64,000 nucleotides of DNA from Choanephora cucurbitarum (lineage: Eukaryota; Mucoromycota; Mucoromycetes; Mucorales; Choanephoraceae), in the NCBI GenBank assembly GCA_025331435.1, contig JAIWNI010000045.1, positions 124,001-188,000 on the forward strand. Direction: 5' to 3'. Position 1 is the stretch's first letter. The number at the start of each line of letters is the position of its first letter. The position numbers and the translations under genes are program-made. Below are positions 52,301 through 64,000 of this stretch, piece after piece. The notes below the pieces were generated by a model. The model was not told the origin of the DNA, searched no databases, and worked only from the letters and a program-made list of their open reading frames with translations.

Positions 52301-53300
52301 ATATTTTTAACTGTAATACTTGGAGACCGAAATCTTCAACATGAGTTATTTTAGATTAGATAATTGACTGAAACACAATATTACTTGTAAGAACCCACAT
52401 CTTTAGCTACATATTACAAATCTCAGAAGCCGATTCTTTGTAGTAAATGAAGCTTAATCTCCTTTTAAAATAATTGAAATAAGATTGCTTATTCTGATCT
52501 CATAATGTTGTTAGCAATCAACTCCAAAATCTTGGAAATTTTTTCAGAATGCTACAATAACAACCATCATGATGTGTGTGTGAGGGAAGACAATGAAACA
52601 GCGCAAAAGTATTAGCAAAAGATTCATAAAAAGAGAATAATGTATCCTTGTGTTGAAAAAAGGAACAAAATCAAAAAAAAAGAAATCTAAATGTAAGTTG
52701 AAATTAGAAAAATTCAATTCATAACGATGAATGAGAAAGAAAGACGGAGACAAGAACATTAGAAAGACTTTCAATCTTGTCAGAAGCTATTGTTAAACAA
52801 ACAAATACAAAGCTAAAGAGCACTCTGTAAGGTTAAAGAGAATATTGATTGAAAGCTTACATCTCTATCAAAATCGGCTCTGACTTATAATAACAGAATT
52901 TGTTTGGAAAGCCGAAGCTTATTTAAATATCAAAAGAGACCTTTTTTTATGCAGCAAAAAAAAAGAACCTAATTCAATCGAATACACTATGTAGATAACA
53001 CACTATTGTAAGAAAGACTTGTAAAACTCAAAAGTGGCAACTATTCATATTGCCTTTATTCTGCTGTATAGCCTAACTAGATTGATTTCAATGTAAGTCT
53101 ATAGAAAAAAAGGAAAAGAAACATGAGAGCAACTACAATAATATACAGCCATAAAAAATATGAAATCCCCTCCAAATTTGTATAAATCACCAACACTATC
53201 ATTTATTTGTGATAAAATAATAATTTGATCCTGTTTGCTAGGGATATACGGCTATCTTTATAAAACACACCATGCCCACTAGTCGGACTTATTCTTACAA
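49371..53300. other. Unique AT-rich interval without a recognised gene
   Basis: Four kilobases not matched elsewhere in the window. Frames of 60-100 codons (50087-50883 minus, 51250-51465, 52544-52774) are hydrophobic or low-complexity and have no recognisable domain. A short GTTAGGCTAA motif occurs near 50394 and inverted near 50884. Confidence 0.4.
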
Positions 53301-53309
53301 GTACAAGAA

Positions 53310-53690
53310 AGTTGTTCAGGGTGCTTTAACCATTTCATTAGCATAGGGACAATTGCTAGCTTGTTGACGGGTCTAGCTAATCGATTGATAGACATCCATT
53401 GATGACCATCAATTGTGATCAGATAATCAAGTAGAGTAAGCTATGTGACTACTGTCTTTATTGATTGCTTAATAGCTCTTGCTAGAGATTACAAGTACTT
53501 ATTTACGGAGACCATTAAAGCTTATTAATAGTAGATAGCTTAACAAATCTAATGACATATCTTTATGACAAGCCAACAACGGTGAATGACTACAGTTATA
53601 CTGAAAGCGTACAGTAGCCAACGTATTTGACATGACTATAGACAACAGATATATAAGTTTTGCATTCAAGTATATTTGTGCATTATGACT
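53310..53690 (-). repeat. Diverged inverted copy of 19060-19450
   Basis: Shared pieces in inverted order include TTGCTAGCTTGTT, ATGACCATCA, ATCAAGTAGAGTAAGC, TAGCTCTTG, AGAGA(T)(T/G)ACA and GTACTT. It is clearly older than the B/C duplication. Confidence 0.5.
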
Positions 53691-56600
53691 TTTTGATCAT
53701 CCTCTACATCCAACTACATATATATGTTAATATGTACTAAACAAAAATAAAAAAAAATTGCAAATTGAAAATAATATAACTGTTTTTATTGTCTTCATTG
53801 TCTTTATTTCCAAACCATAAGTCATCTTTTAGCATAATGATATAAGTAGGATTATACTAATGTTCAAAGCTACGACAAGGTACGTCAAATGAAAAGTGGT
53901 TTGTGACAGCAAGTACAACAAAAGTGAGAGAAAATGATTGTAGATCATCAGAGCATATAATATGCACAAGTTTTGTGTGTGACAAAGAACTTGGTCGGGT
54001 ATCTCGAGTATATATATCGATGGCATGGTCTGTGACCAAAGCATGTTCGAACAAAATGGTATAGCTTTACTAGAACGAAGATGATCGGAACATCTTGAGA
54101 AAGGCTTGGCATATACTGCGATGCTTTGACTGAAGCGAAAATGTATTGCTCTATAGTAAAGACAAGCGCAATGATGATAATTACATAGGGCAAAAAAGCA
54201 AATAAAAAAAAGCGCAAGCGAGTTAAGGTGTATGGACTTATACAGTACAGGGAACTGACAACAGTTCAAAGCTGCAGATGAACAAGTCTGCAATAGTTTT
54301 TGTGCTATCCTTTTGACAATATAGTTTAATCATGTCAGAATTTGATGACTGTGTATGTGATATGTAGAGTACAGATACACACTCACATACACAAACACAT
54401 AGAACAGCTTGCCACTGATCTCGATTGCATTAATGCGCGAGTGGTATAGCAAATGAAGCACGACATGCAAGTGTGCATGACACAACTGAAGACTTGCAAA
54501 CCTAGATGAGCTGCTTCTATTATATATAATGCTCCAAGTATATGCAGATTACAGCCATTGATCACCATCCTGATGTAAATGTCAGTTATTTGCTTTGTCA
54601 ATTCATTCAACAGTCATGATACAACTTACAGACACAGCTCTGCAAGTATCGTTGGCATATTTATCAAGTGACGAGTATCACCTTGACCGACTTGAGTTTA
54701 CTCTTCATCGCTTACTTGATATACTGACCCATCATTTGGCCCCGATCCATTCATATCAACACAGATCATTCACTTTGTCTACTAAAGGTATCTATTCTGA
54801 GAGATAAACCTCAAAAAATGCGATCTACTCCGCCCATGTTACATAATTACTTTTTTGTTTTCAGTGTTGCATTCAATCATTTGAAAATTTTGGTTAATTT
54901 AGAGATAGGAGAGAGTATATTCAATCACTTTATACTTTGCTGGGAGTGAATATGAACAACATTGTTACTTTTTCGAGCTCAATGTATTAGTGCATGTAGC
55001 TACAAGTTAGTTAGAATATAACATGCTACTATGTTTTTGGCTTAAATAAGATTGGCATCTATCATTAGCGTTCCTACACTTCTAGTAGATTAAAAGAAAA
55101 GGCGCTTTATAGAGTGCTACATTGTAATCTAGCTTTGATTTGGCATGGTGTGTTATAGGTTCATACTGTTAAACACTTTGTGTCTACACCTAGTATTATG
55201 TAGTAGAGTATACTGCCACATTAATTAACTGTGACTTTTCCCTCAAAAATCAAGCCAATCATTCATTCTCATCTATTCAATTTGTACAAAAGTATGCGAG
55301 TTCCATTTGTTCTCTGTAGCTACAAATAGCCACTACTTGTCATTGGTACATGTAGTCTACACCCATCAGAACACTTGGCTATATCACGCATTTTGTAGCT
55401 ACCTACAACACTAAACTTGAAATACAAAAAGGCAAAAAGTAGCAATTATGGGATGAAATGACAAATGTAAATATAGCTACCTTTTTTTTATTGATTTTCT
55501 ATTTTCCAAATGTTTGAAAGAGGAAGGAGAGAGAGAAAAATAAAGTTTTCAGGCTCAGCAAGTTGAGAGCCATCTATGCCCAGACATGCTTCTTTTTCAC
55601 GTCTTTTTAATGCATGCTTTATTGCCTTATCCTACTAGTGATTAGCAAATATCTACAGTAGTGCTCATATAGTGCATCATATATCACAGCAACACAGTTG
55701 CATATATCCACTAGTGTCAGTGACATGGACCTTGTCCCAGGCCTTACTTGCCTCAGTGAGTTTGCCTCATCTCTGTTCCAGATCAGCAACATGTTTGTCA
55801 TCGTCACGCAAGAAGGTCATAAAGACTGCCTGTTTGAGCTCTACTCGTATCAGTATGAACGACTTTAGCTTGCAGAGATAGAAAAAGGCATCGCTATCCT
55901 TATATTTTTTTGGCTTTTTTCTTTTTTCATGTCATTTAAAGCTTTATCAGGCTGTGTTGTACAGACTTGAAGGAGATAGACTTATGCAAATGTCACTACA
56001 AATGAGTATGCTGAACATGCACATACAAGACAAAGACATAGGTACAAGACATCTCAGCTTTTGATACAATAGCAACAACAAGGAGGGTACATAAGGTGTG
56101 TATAACATATGAGCACACTCTTAATGGCATACATACACAAATATATACTAATTGCAAAGTTAGACTAATAGTTGAGGATTACAAAAGCTACTTCACTCAG
56201 CAAACCAAGTAGATACGTCACAGAAAGAATAGCAATGAAGCCATCACAAACAACGTAGCCATCACAAACAATGAAACAATCAAGAACAATGAAATCATGC
56301 TTTGACTGATACATCATCGAATAGATTTGGTCCTTTAAATCAAAAGAATTGGTGAAACTGGGTATCATACACTTGTCTCATATCAGCCCAGTAACTAGTG
56401 ACAGATGTTATGGATATATCCTAGTTGACATGCATCAAGCTGATCAGTGGCAATAACAAAAAAAAAGAGTGACATATATAGATATATGTTATTTTAGAGA
56501 CTTTCTTTGTGTTTATTGATACTATCTCTCCTATCACAGCACAAGTGTCTATATGACAGAGATTCCATTGTTGTACCTTATTATTTGCAGACACGCTGAA

Positions 56601-56999
56601 TGTAATGATTGCCCTGACTTGGTTTGAGAGATGGTACACTAATATACTGATAGTACGGTCAGAGAACAATAAAAGGAAAAGAAGCACCAGCTAGTACAAG
56701 ATAGTGACGGGATTGAGTATGGCTGAGCCCACTTGACTTATTTCCTTACTGCTATTAACATTATTACTGATGACATACTCAGCATGATAGGATTTGACAC
56801 GGGGATTATAGCTAATGGCTTCTGGCTTGTGGCTTATGATATAGAAATAAAAATCATCCAAAACAATGAAATCAATCTGATTGTATTCAATTTGTAAATA
56901 GATGATTTTTTTTATTGTTACTTAGTATAAGTATATACATCAGACTATACCCAGATACTTGACACCAGATACTTGACACTAGATACTTGACACCATTTA

Positions 57000-57430
57000 C
57001 CTGGACACCATCCTATTGTCAGCCTTTGGTTTCGCTTTCTGTTTTACGGAAAGCTACTCACAGGAGTAGCCGCGTGAAGGCAGCTGACCATGTACTCCCA
57101 CACCAACCTCCATCCAGGCCTCTGCTCTCCACTGGCAGCAGCTAGCACAAGACTTCGTCAATTAAAGTGCATTACTAGGACATGGCTGTCAAAACCCGCA
57201 TCATCGAATGGTGACGTCTACTATGGCGCACTCAGTTAGCGGACCGGCCTCGCACAACCATAGATGATGGAGCCATGAACATTCTAGCGAGAGTGACAGC
57301 CGCCGTTCGTGATTATAAGGTGAGAAAAGACAGCCTATAGGGCTTTTAGTACACAGCCACGTAAAAGCAAGAGACAAAAAGTGATGGCTGTACTTACTTT
57401 TTCCCGTAATATTTCCGGGCCTTCTTAGAT
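57000..57430 (-). other. GC-rich conserved core, copy C
   Basis: Complement of the core of copy A, with both terminal hairpins intact (near 57045-57080). Confidence 0.5.
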
Positions 57431-57969
57431 TGGTGAAAGTTGTGTAGGACTTATAGAAAGAAAGAAATAGGAAGAGAAAGGAAAGCATAACTTACCTTGA
57501 CGCGAAGAATAGACAGAATAAAAGAAAGAAAAATAGGACAGTGAAAGAAAATGAGGATAGCGAAAGAAAGAAAAAATTGGAAAGACAAGAAAAAAAAGAA
57601 GAAAAAGAAAAGAGAGGAAAATGAATCAAAAGGGAAATAAGGAGGATGACGCGATTAAACTGTCTTTTCGATTTGTTTCAACCCGCAACGATTTAGCAAA
57701 ATTGAGCCAATCGAATGCACGCTTCTGACTTTTGACTTTTGGACGACCGATATCAATAAAAAAAAAGCAGATAATATGCATCCTATATCCGTATCGCTTG
57801 GTTATTACACATGAAAGCTGCAAGAAAATAAAAGAGAAAGAAAAAGAACAAACAATACTATAGTCTACTGATATATGAAAATAAGTGCATGTTAGGCAAG
57901 AGTCATCATAGAATAGTGTATGTATAGAGTTTAAGAGATGGCATAAAGAGTACAAGCCCCGAAAGCAAA

Positions 57970-59110
57970 TTAACGGCTGAATAAACTATTATCAGGCAAA
58001 TGGCCAAATAACAAGTCAGAATTTACTAAAGATGGAAAACATATCGAGATGATAAAGCATAAAGTCCTTCGTAGACAGTATGCTATAGTACAAACAACTA
58101 GCAACACAATGAAAAATAAAAAGATAGAAAAAGAAGTACTAGGCAAAAAAATATGGCCAATATATGCTGATCCAATATTTATTATTTTCCAAGGCAATAT
58201 TGATGCTGTTATGATACTATAACCTAAAGTATTATGAGCTGGAATACAGTAACATGCAATGCAACTACCACTCTGTTCATTTCATTTTGCAGCATGTTTC
58301 AACAATTTGTGCTCGTCAGTTTAAGGTATAATGTAGTTACAGTACACAATTCACTTGCATCTAATGTAGTCTGTATAACCTGGTATATAGTGTAATCCAA
58401 AATGTCGATCAAAAGTACACGACCATACATATACACTTTTATCCCCGTCCACAACATGACATGCATGATACTTTTGCCAGTGATGTGCCCAAACAACGGC
58501 TCAACAGATAAAGCTAGAGAAGCAAGTCCTTTTTTGTTCTTGTGTCAGCCATGTTGTTCTCCATGCTCATATATGTTCATTTGTATCAGCCAGTTACATT
58601 GTATATCCTTACATGATATGTGCAATGGACATTCTGTGCAAACAACTAGTTGCCTGCATGTCTCTGCTCTGAATCTACCATCATCACTCTCTTTACCTGC
58701 AATACATTGTATTCCTAATTACAGCTTGTTGTTTTCTATATTGTCTTTGTTTCTCGTGCATTCATCACCAAGCTGTTTAATTGCAACTGTCTACACTTGA
58801 AAATCCTTTTGTGTATACACCGTATCGCCATCTTGACACACATCATCTAAGGCATGCATTCCTCTCTCTTTTTCTTTTAGTTTTGCTGTCATGACTTGTG
58901 ACATAGCTATGTGCAAGCAACACTTACGCTTTGTATATGTATTCCAGCTTACTGATCAGTACCTGTCATGGACTCATGTTGGTCCTCACTCTGACCAGGA
59001 TCTTGCCATCTGATGTCATCACAAAGGTTGAGCTAGTCCAAAAGAAAAGTGGTCAGCGCTTTCTGTGTGTGACCCTGACTTTGCATAACTTACTATGACT
59101 GTTGTATATA
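57970..59110 (-). pseudogene. Decayed multi-exon membrane-protein-like gene, copy C
   Basis: Same relic as 480-1561. Here the membrane exon is best kept: WKIINIGSAYIGHIFLP, then FLFFIVLLVVCTIAYCLRR, is open from 58197 to 57970. The LFGHITGKSIM island is open (58496-58299). The TPDGKI exon has a P-to-S change and the same TGA as copy A, and the middle island has a stop. The 61-nt intron is intact. Confidence 0.45.
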
Positions 59111-62100
59111 AAGGGCTGGTAAAAGTAAAAGAAAGCTATGTCAGAACCGCCATAGGCAGGACAAAAGACAGATACGCACTGAAACTCAAAATTAAACTCC
59201 GTCGGAAATTAAAATAACAGCCCAGCAGATTACAGTGTTGTGTAACTGACAACGACATGATCGTGTCCTCCGGAAGCTCTGATGAGCTGAAGCAAAAGCA
59301 AGAAAATGGTATGCGCGAGTCCAACAGTACAAGTAGAGTAGCAAGACAAAGCAAAAAGGAGGATAAGAAGAAGAACAAAGAAAAGTCAGCCAGAAGGATC
59401 AGATGTTTGAGCGGATCCCTGATCAGGTCAATGACTGATCCCAGAGCGTGGGTTGCTCGGAAGCACAACTTGTCAGTGGTATACGTCAGAGACGTAAGAG
59501 TCAGATTAAAGCAGCATGAGCAGGGAAAAGGATTCTAAAAAAGAAAAGAAACCTGTGAAACAAGAAACCATCACAGTCTCATAGGTTACAAACGAGGATA
59601 GGTGCAAGTGATGGCAACGCATGGAGTCATGTAAGAGATGCAATGAGTAGAGTAGGGCTAACAAGCATGATAATGCGAATTGTCTAGACGAGTTAAATAT
59701 GCGGTGAGAAAGAAGTAACATAATCTGAAAATAATTGGATCCAATTGTGATACATGGATCCAGTGAGGTACATCATGATGATTAGAGACATTTCATTGAC
59801 GGATGATAAAGGTATTCGCGTATATATATGATTGAAGCAATAATGATATCGTGCTAGAACAAGGTTCAATGAAGCCTCATCCATTGTAACAACAGTCTTG
59901 ACCTCACTTTATCCAGGATAGCTGCTTTCAGAGATTGACTCGAATGGTGTCAGCCATATACATGCTCAATCTATCATTTAGTCTTTTGCAATTTCCAGTT
60001 ATCTCAGTTGTCTTGTTCAGCCGTTGGTCAACATAATCAGGTCTCATTGCAATAGTATCAGCAGTATAGCATATGTCGCCCTAGGGAACCTCTGTCAAGC
60101 TATGCATTCCTAATACAGCAGTCTGATCAATGTAAGTGTGTTTGGTTTGCAGGTGTGCTCATTATAAAGGCACAACTTTCAGGGATATGAGCACTCTCAA
60201 AAAAAAAGTGATTAGCATAATGAGACCGTAAAGAACAATGAAATGACACAGAACAGCAAAGTGCTAAAGAACAATGAAACATGTGACTAAAATAACTACA
60301 ATGACCAAGATAAATACAGTAAAACCAAAAGACTTATGAAAAACAATGAAAGTACATAATTCATCATACCAATAGGTTATGCTAAAATCAGCAATAGCGA
60401 TGTCAGATACACAAGTACAGAGTCTAGATAGAAAGAGAACCCCAAAGTCATCTCACAGACTACAGTAAGCGAAACAAGCTTCACTATAATACTGTAAGCA
60501 AACATACATATACAGCTGGATGAGATGAATGAGGAAAATGTCATAGTACATATATATGCTAAAAGGTGAAAAGTATAAGTCTAATGTTTATAACCATATC
60601 ATGTGTAATAAGCACATTATAGATTTAGCATAATCATAGCCATTTATCATTGTCAGCTTGTTACAAAGACATGTCATAAGATCTGTTGAGCTATCTGCCA
60701 CTGACAAATATCAATGGTCTTTGTATACAAGTGCCTGTCATCTCTAACAAGAGCCATTTAGTAACCAATAAAGACAACAGCTGCGCCGCTTACTCTACTT
60801 GATCATTTTAAACACAAATGATGGTCATTACTGGGTGTCGATCAATCGACTGGCTAAGCCTACTAACAAGCAAGCAACTATCCTTGTGCTAGTGTGGTAT
60901 CTGAAGCATTCTGAACAATTCCCATATACATGTAAGGATGTGTATTACTAGTGGCCATAGCGTGCTGTACAAAGGTTGTCACAAACCCTTAACAAAAAGC
61001 ACCAAGTCATTACTTTGTTATGAAAAAAGAAACAAAAAAGATTTGCTTTTGTACAAATCATCAAGTGCTTCTCTGTAAAAAGACGTTCCTTGTGCCTATC
61101 TTCAAAGTCAAAACCTATTTCAAGGTGATGAAGAATAGAAATAGTTTGAAAAAGGCATCTCCACACACATTTTGCAAACACATAATTTTACTTGTGGTAT
61201 GAAAATTATTCATTTAAACATTTTGGCCTAATTTGCATTGGCTTGATTAAACTAGATACCAAACCAATTCCACCTTGAAACATTATTTTCTCCATACTTA
61301 TTCATCTGTATGCAACTCTACAATATCACAGAAATAAAGCAGAATTATCTCTTTCAGATGATGTACAAAACGTATTTGATCATATCTGAGGGCCATTCAA
61401 GGCTTTTTGTGGAGGGGTTCATTCAGCGTCAAGTGAGAGCTTTCGAGTTATAAGGGGGATTATAGCCACTGATTAGCTGGAGCTCAACATCATTACATGA
61501 AATACAAACTTTGGCTGTTTGCAGCGATTTGGTTTTGCGTGATTGTGGCGCTGCTGTTGTTTGTTAAGTCAATCGGCTTGTCAAGTAGAACACAAGAGTA
61601 TCTATAGTCATTAGTGTTGACCTGATACGGCTATCCCATCAAACCACTCATCAGTCAAGTGCCAACAGAGGATCAAGCGACGTAAATAAGCTGGATCCTG
61701 TACAATTTAGAGATTGGATGTCAGTATCTACTGAATAGGGCTACAAGAGAATGAGACATGAGTTGGATTGTGGACAGGCTGAGTGATGTATAATCTGTGT
61801 ACAGTCAGACAAGACAAAATATCTGGTGATTAATTGTTTGCAAAGTGTGGTTATCATCATCAAACTCCACGGTTTTTACTCATACATATCCTTGCACTTT
61901 ACATTTTCATAAACAATTCTATAATATGGTTTATTGCAGCATGAGGATTAAAATTAGTATCATGGATCAAGTCAAAAATGGTTAAATCCGCCAATGATTT
62001 TTGAAAGCCATGTAGTACGATTTCCAAATATGAATCAAGTAATAAGAGACAATCATACTAGTGGTAGAGTTAAGCAAAAGTTTACAAACAACCTGTAATT

Positions 62101-62132
62101 TATAAAGCGGTGTATATTCAGCTTCTGCGTGT

Positions 62133-62378
62133 ATGTCTCGTTCTATGGTTCTTCAGATCTACACATCATCTATCATTCTAGCCTTGATCGAGCGAGTCTA
62201 CTGCAAATGGCTATCCAAATACTATCGTTACTGCTTAGAGTTAATTGTCACATTGTTGAGCTACGTCTCATTGACAAAAATGCTTTTGACTTACATTCAG
62301 ATCATTCGTTGCATCTCTCACCTAGTCACAGGCATTGTCATCACCTGCGCCTTTCTACCCTCGCATCTCATCAGGTAG
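62133..62378 (+). CDS. Hydrophobic 81-residue ORF, copy C
   Basis: Identical to the frame at 20642-20887. See that entry for its membrane segments; it is in the invariant 825-bp block. Confidence 0.3.
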   Translation: MSRSMVLQIYTSSIILALIERVYCKWLSKYYRYCLELIVTLLSYVSLTKMLLTYIQIIRCISHLVTGIVITCAFLPSHLIR

Positions 62379-62703
62379 CAGTACTTTGTCGTTTTAACTG
62401 TCTTTATAATACTTTTGAGTGTACTTGAGCTACATCATGTTGAGCTTTGTGCTCTTGCTACACTTTGCTAACAAGCTGTGCATTTGAGCAACTCACTCAT
62501 AGAGATCCGCCATTAACCTAATCTGACTTTGTCTCAACCACACGATCCTCTCTGCCAACTTTTTCTATCCTCTTTTTGTCATTCTTTATAAACCACTGAA
62601 CTCAACTAAAGCATTATTCATGCAGTCTGGTCTATCGATAAGCTTCAGAAAATAATCATGGTGTGGGTCACACAATGCAATCGATCTTGTGGATGCTTTC
62701 AAT

Positions 62704-62960
62704 CTCCGACGGAGTTTGAATCCTCTCCCTTCAATTCATTGTATTATTTAATTTATTTCGTTGTCATAAGGTGAGTCCTGATAAGGTTATTCCATTTTAA
62801 CATAACAAATTATAAACGTACTAGCGCACCGATATATGTGTCTTCAGTAGTATGCACTGTCAATGACGAGCACTCTTCAGACAAGCCTAACCATTGTGAT
62901 GACTCCTGATGGCAAGATCCCAACTAAACTGATGACCAACCTGAAACAACGACGAGTAAG
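62704..62960 (+). pseudogene. CCGACGG motif and TPDGKI island in the copy C extension
   Basis: Direct counterpart of 21213-21470, with a few substitutions after the invariant block ends. Confidence 0.4.
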
Positions 62961-63859
62961 AAGCAGACAAATATAATTATATGCTTGGTCTGTTGACTAT
63001 CAGCATATGTAAGAACAGCAGCAGCAAGCCATGTTATCATGAGAGATAGACCTATGTTTTGTGTGATGGACATCTAGATAATACTCTATACAGTTGATAA
63101 AAAACAGAAGGGCACATAGCTAGCTGCATAATTGTAATTAAGCGTTCAGCAAATAACTGTTTCATATAAGCACAGAATAGTTTGTTCAGGTAAAAAAAAA
63201 AGCGATGTATGTATGCAGTAACATGGGGCCAAGTGCTATGATTTGCTGGTGTATTGTGTGGCTTAAAGAAATATCAGAGGCATTAAACTATGAGTAAGCT
63301 GAGAAATAAATGAATTTGCTTATTGACAGAGAAGCTTTGTTTTAGAAGAGTATGATTGATGAGTATTGTAGTATTTTTTGATAGCGTGAAAGGTCCAAGG
63401 TAATACACGACAATAATATTGAGTGTCTCGTTTCTTTTAACAAAAAATAGAATAGTTTGTTTGACAGTAAAATTGCTAACAAACTTCTTTCAACTATATT
63501 CTTGTCAAGTTTCAAGAGCGATAGTGTCAGACAAATTGATGCATTGATAAACAAAACAAAAAAAAGTTTATTAATCAGAGATCTGGTATGAAGGATAATT
63601 TGAGGTGAATGGAACGTACCTTACTTAGTCAGTAGACGTAGAAACAAGGAACTGTTCTCATTTTGTATAATGAATTGCCAGCACTTTTATAGATAAAAAA
63701 AAGAATTCTAGTATTGATGTGAGCTTTACTATCAAAAATAGGTGATGTTTTATAGTCGTAAAAAAGGCTAACTAACGATATGTAGTAGAATAAATTTTGA
63801 TTAAAAATTGTAAGTTGATAAAAAACAAGACAAGAATATCATCGATTTAGTAAATGCGG

Positions 63860-64000
63860 TAAAAACCGACACAGCCAACAACAGGAAGGTAACCTCTCAA
63901 ACAGAAGCACACAGCAAAACGACAAAGAGACAGACAAAGAGAGCACACAGCAGACAGACAAAGAGAGACAGAGAGACTACACAGCACACAGCAAAACGAC
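63860..64000 (-). repeat. 3' trailer of a gene predicted beyond the window edge
   Basis: ACACAGCAAAACGACA-type repeats equal to 22380-22520, in the same orientation and position. In copy B this trailer is followed within 250 bases by the end of the 212-residue membrane-protein gene, so a paralogue probably ends just past 64000 on the minus strand. Confidence 0.6.

Larger units (their letters stand above)
53830..64000 (-). repeat. Large dispersed repeat, copy C and its right extension
   Basis: Direct duplicate of about 12250-22640 at an offset near 41.5 kb. All landmarks of copy B are present in the same order: exon island near 55690-55868, minisatellites, core (57000-57430), promoter-like block, spliced-gene relic, intron (59033-59093), motif arrays, hydrophobic frame (62133) and the 3' trailer at the window edge. 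Confidence 0.88.

Noticed and set aside
1..64000. tRNA, rRNA, CRISPR array or telomere repeat
   Set aside because: I searched for B-box-like GGTTCGAATCC strings, rRNA-like blocks, regularly spaced identical repeats with unique spacers, and TTAGGG arrays, and saw none.

Overview
The window looks like a gene-poor, repeat-rich stretch of a fungal nuclear genome, most likely an early-diverging (Mucoromycota/Mucorales-like) fungus. Three things point there: AT-rich DNA with short introns (GTAAGT donors, CTGAC branch-like sites, about 61 nt), polypyrimidine tracts before start codons, and the combination of a DIRS-type tyrosine-recombinase retrotransposon, a Helentron-type rolling-circle element with an endonuclease domain, and Tc1/mariner elements. 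The lineage is an inference. I found no housekeeping gene, rRNA, tRNA or CRISPR array.

Layout. Most of the window is a mosaic of one large dispersed repeat, here called A to E. A (+) covers 1-4867 and continues after a DIRS insertion at 8936-12930. B (-) covers 13945-18050 and runs on to about 22640. E (+) is split into 27660-29215 and 36245-37612. D (-) covers 43243-49370. C (-) covers 53830-64000. Block 12250-22640 and block 53830-64000 are direct repeats about 41.5 kb apart. A and D are inverted repeats enclosing about 30 kb. The copies carry decayed exon-like islands of a spliced membrane-protein-like family, a GC-rich conserved core ending in two hairpins, and several minisatellites.

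Between and inside the copies lie: an almost intact DIRS element (4868-about 8935; Gag, RT-RNase H-methyltransferase-like and tyrosine recombinase genes, with inverted terminal repeats) whose empty target survives in copy D; a Tc1-like element with clear terminal repeats (25596-26924); a second Tc1 relic (33815-34770); a decayed Helentron (37613-43242); and a smaller relic of the same helicase (24880-25420).

The best candidates for an undescribed host system are two paralogous small membrane-protein genes, 22733-23371 (-) and 31506-32129 (+). They share an N-terminal membrane segment, a CN-x-Y-x-C motif, a twice-repeated acidic/hydrophobic C-terminal motif ending in MKAALPL, a similar promoter and an unusual 3' trailer. 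The same trailer reappears at the right edge of the window, so a third gene is predicted just outside it.
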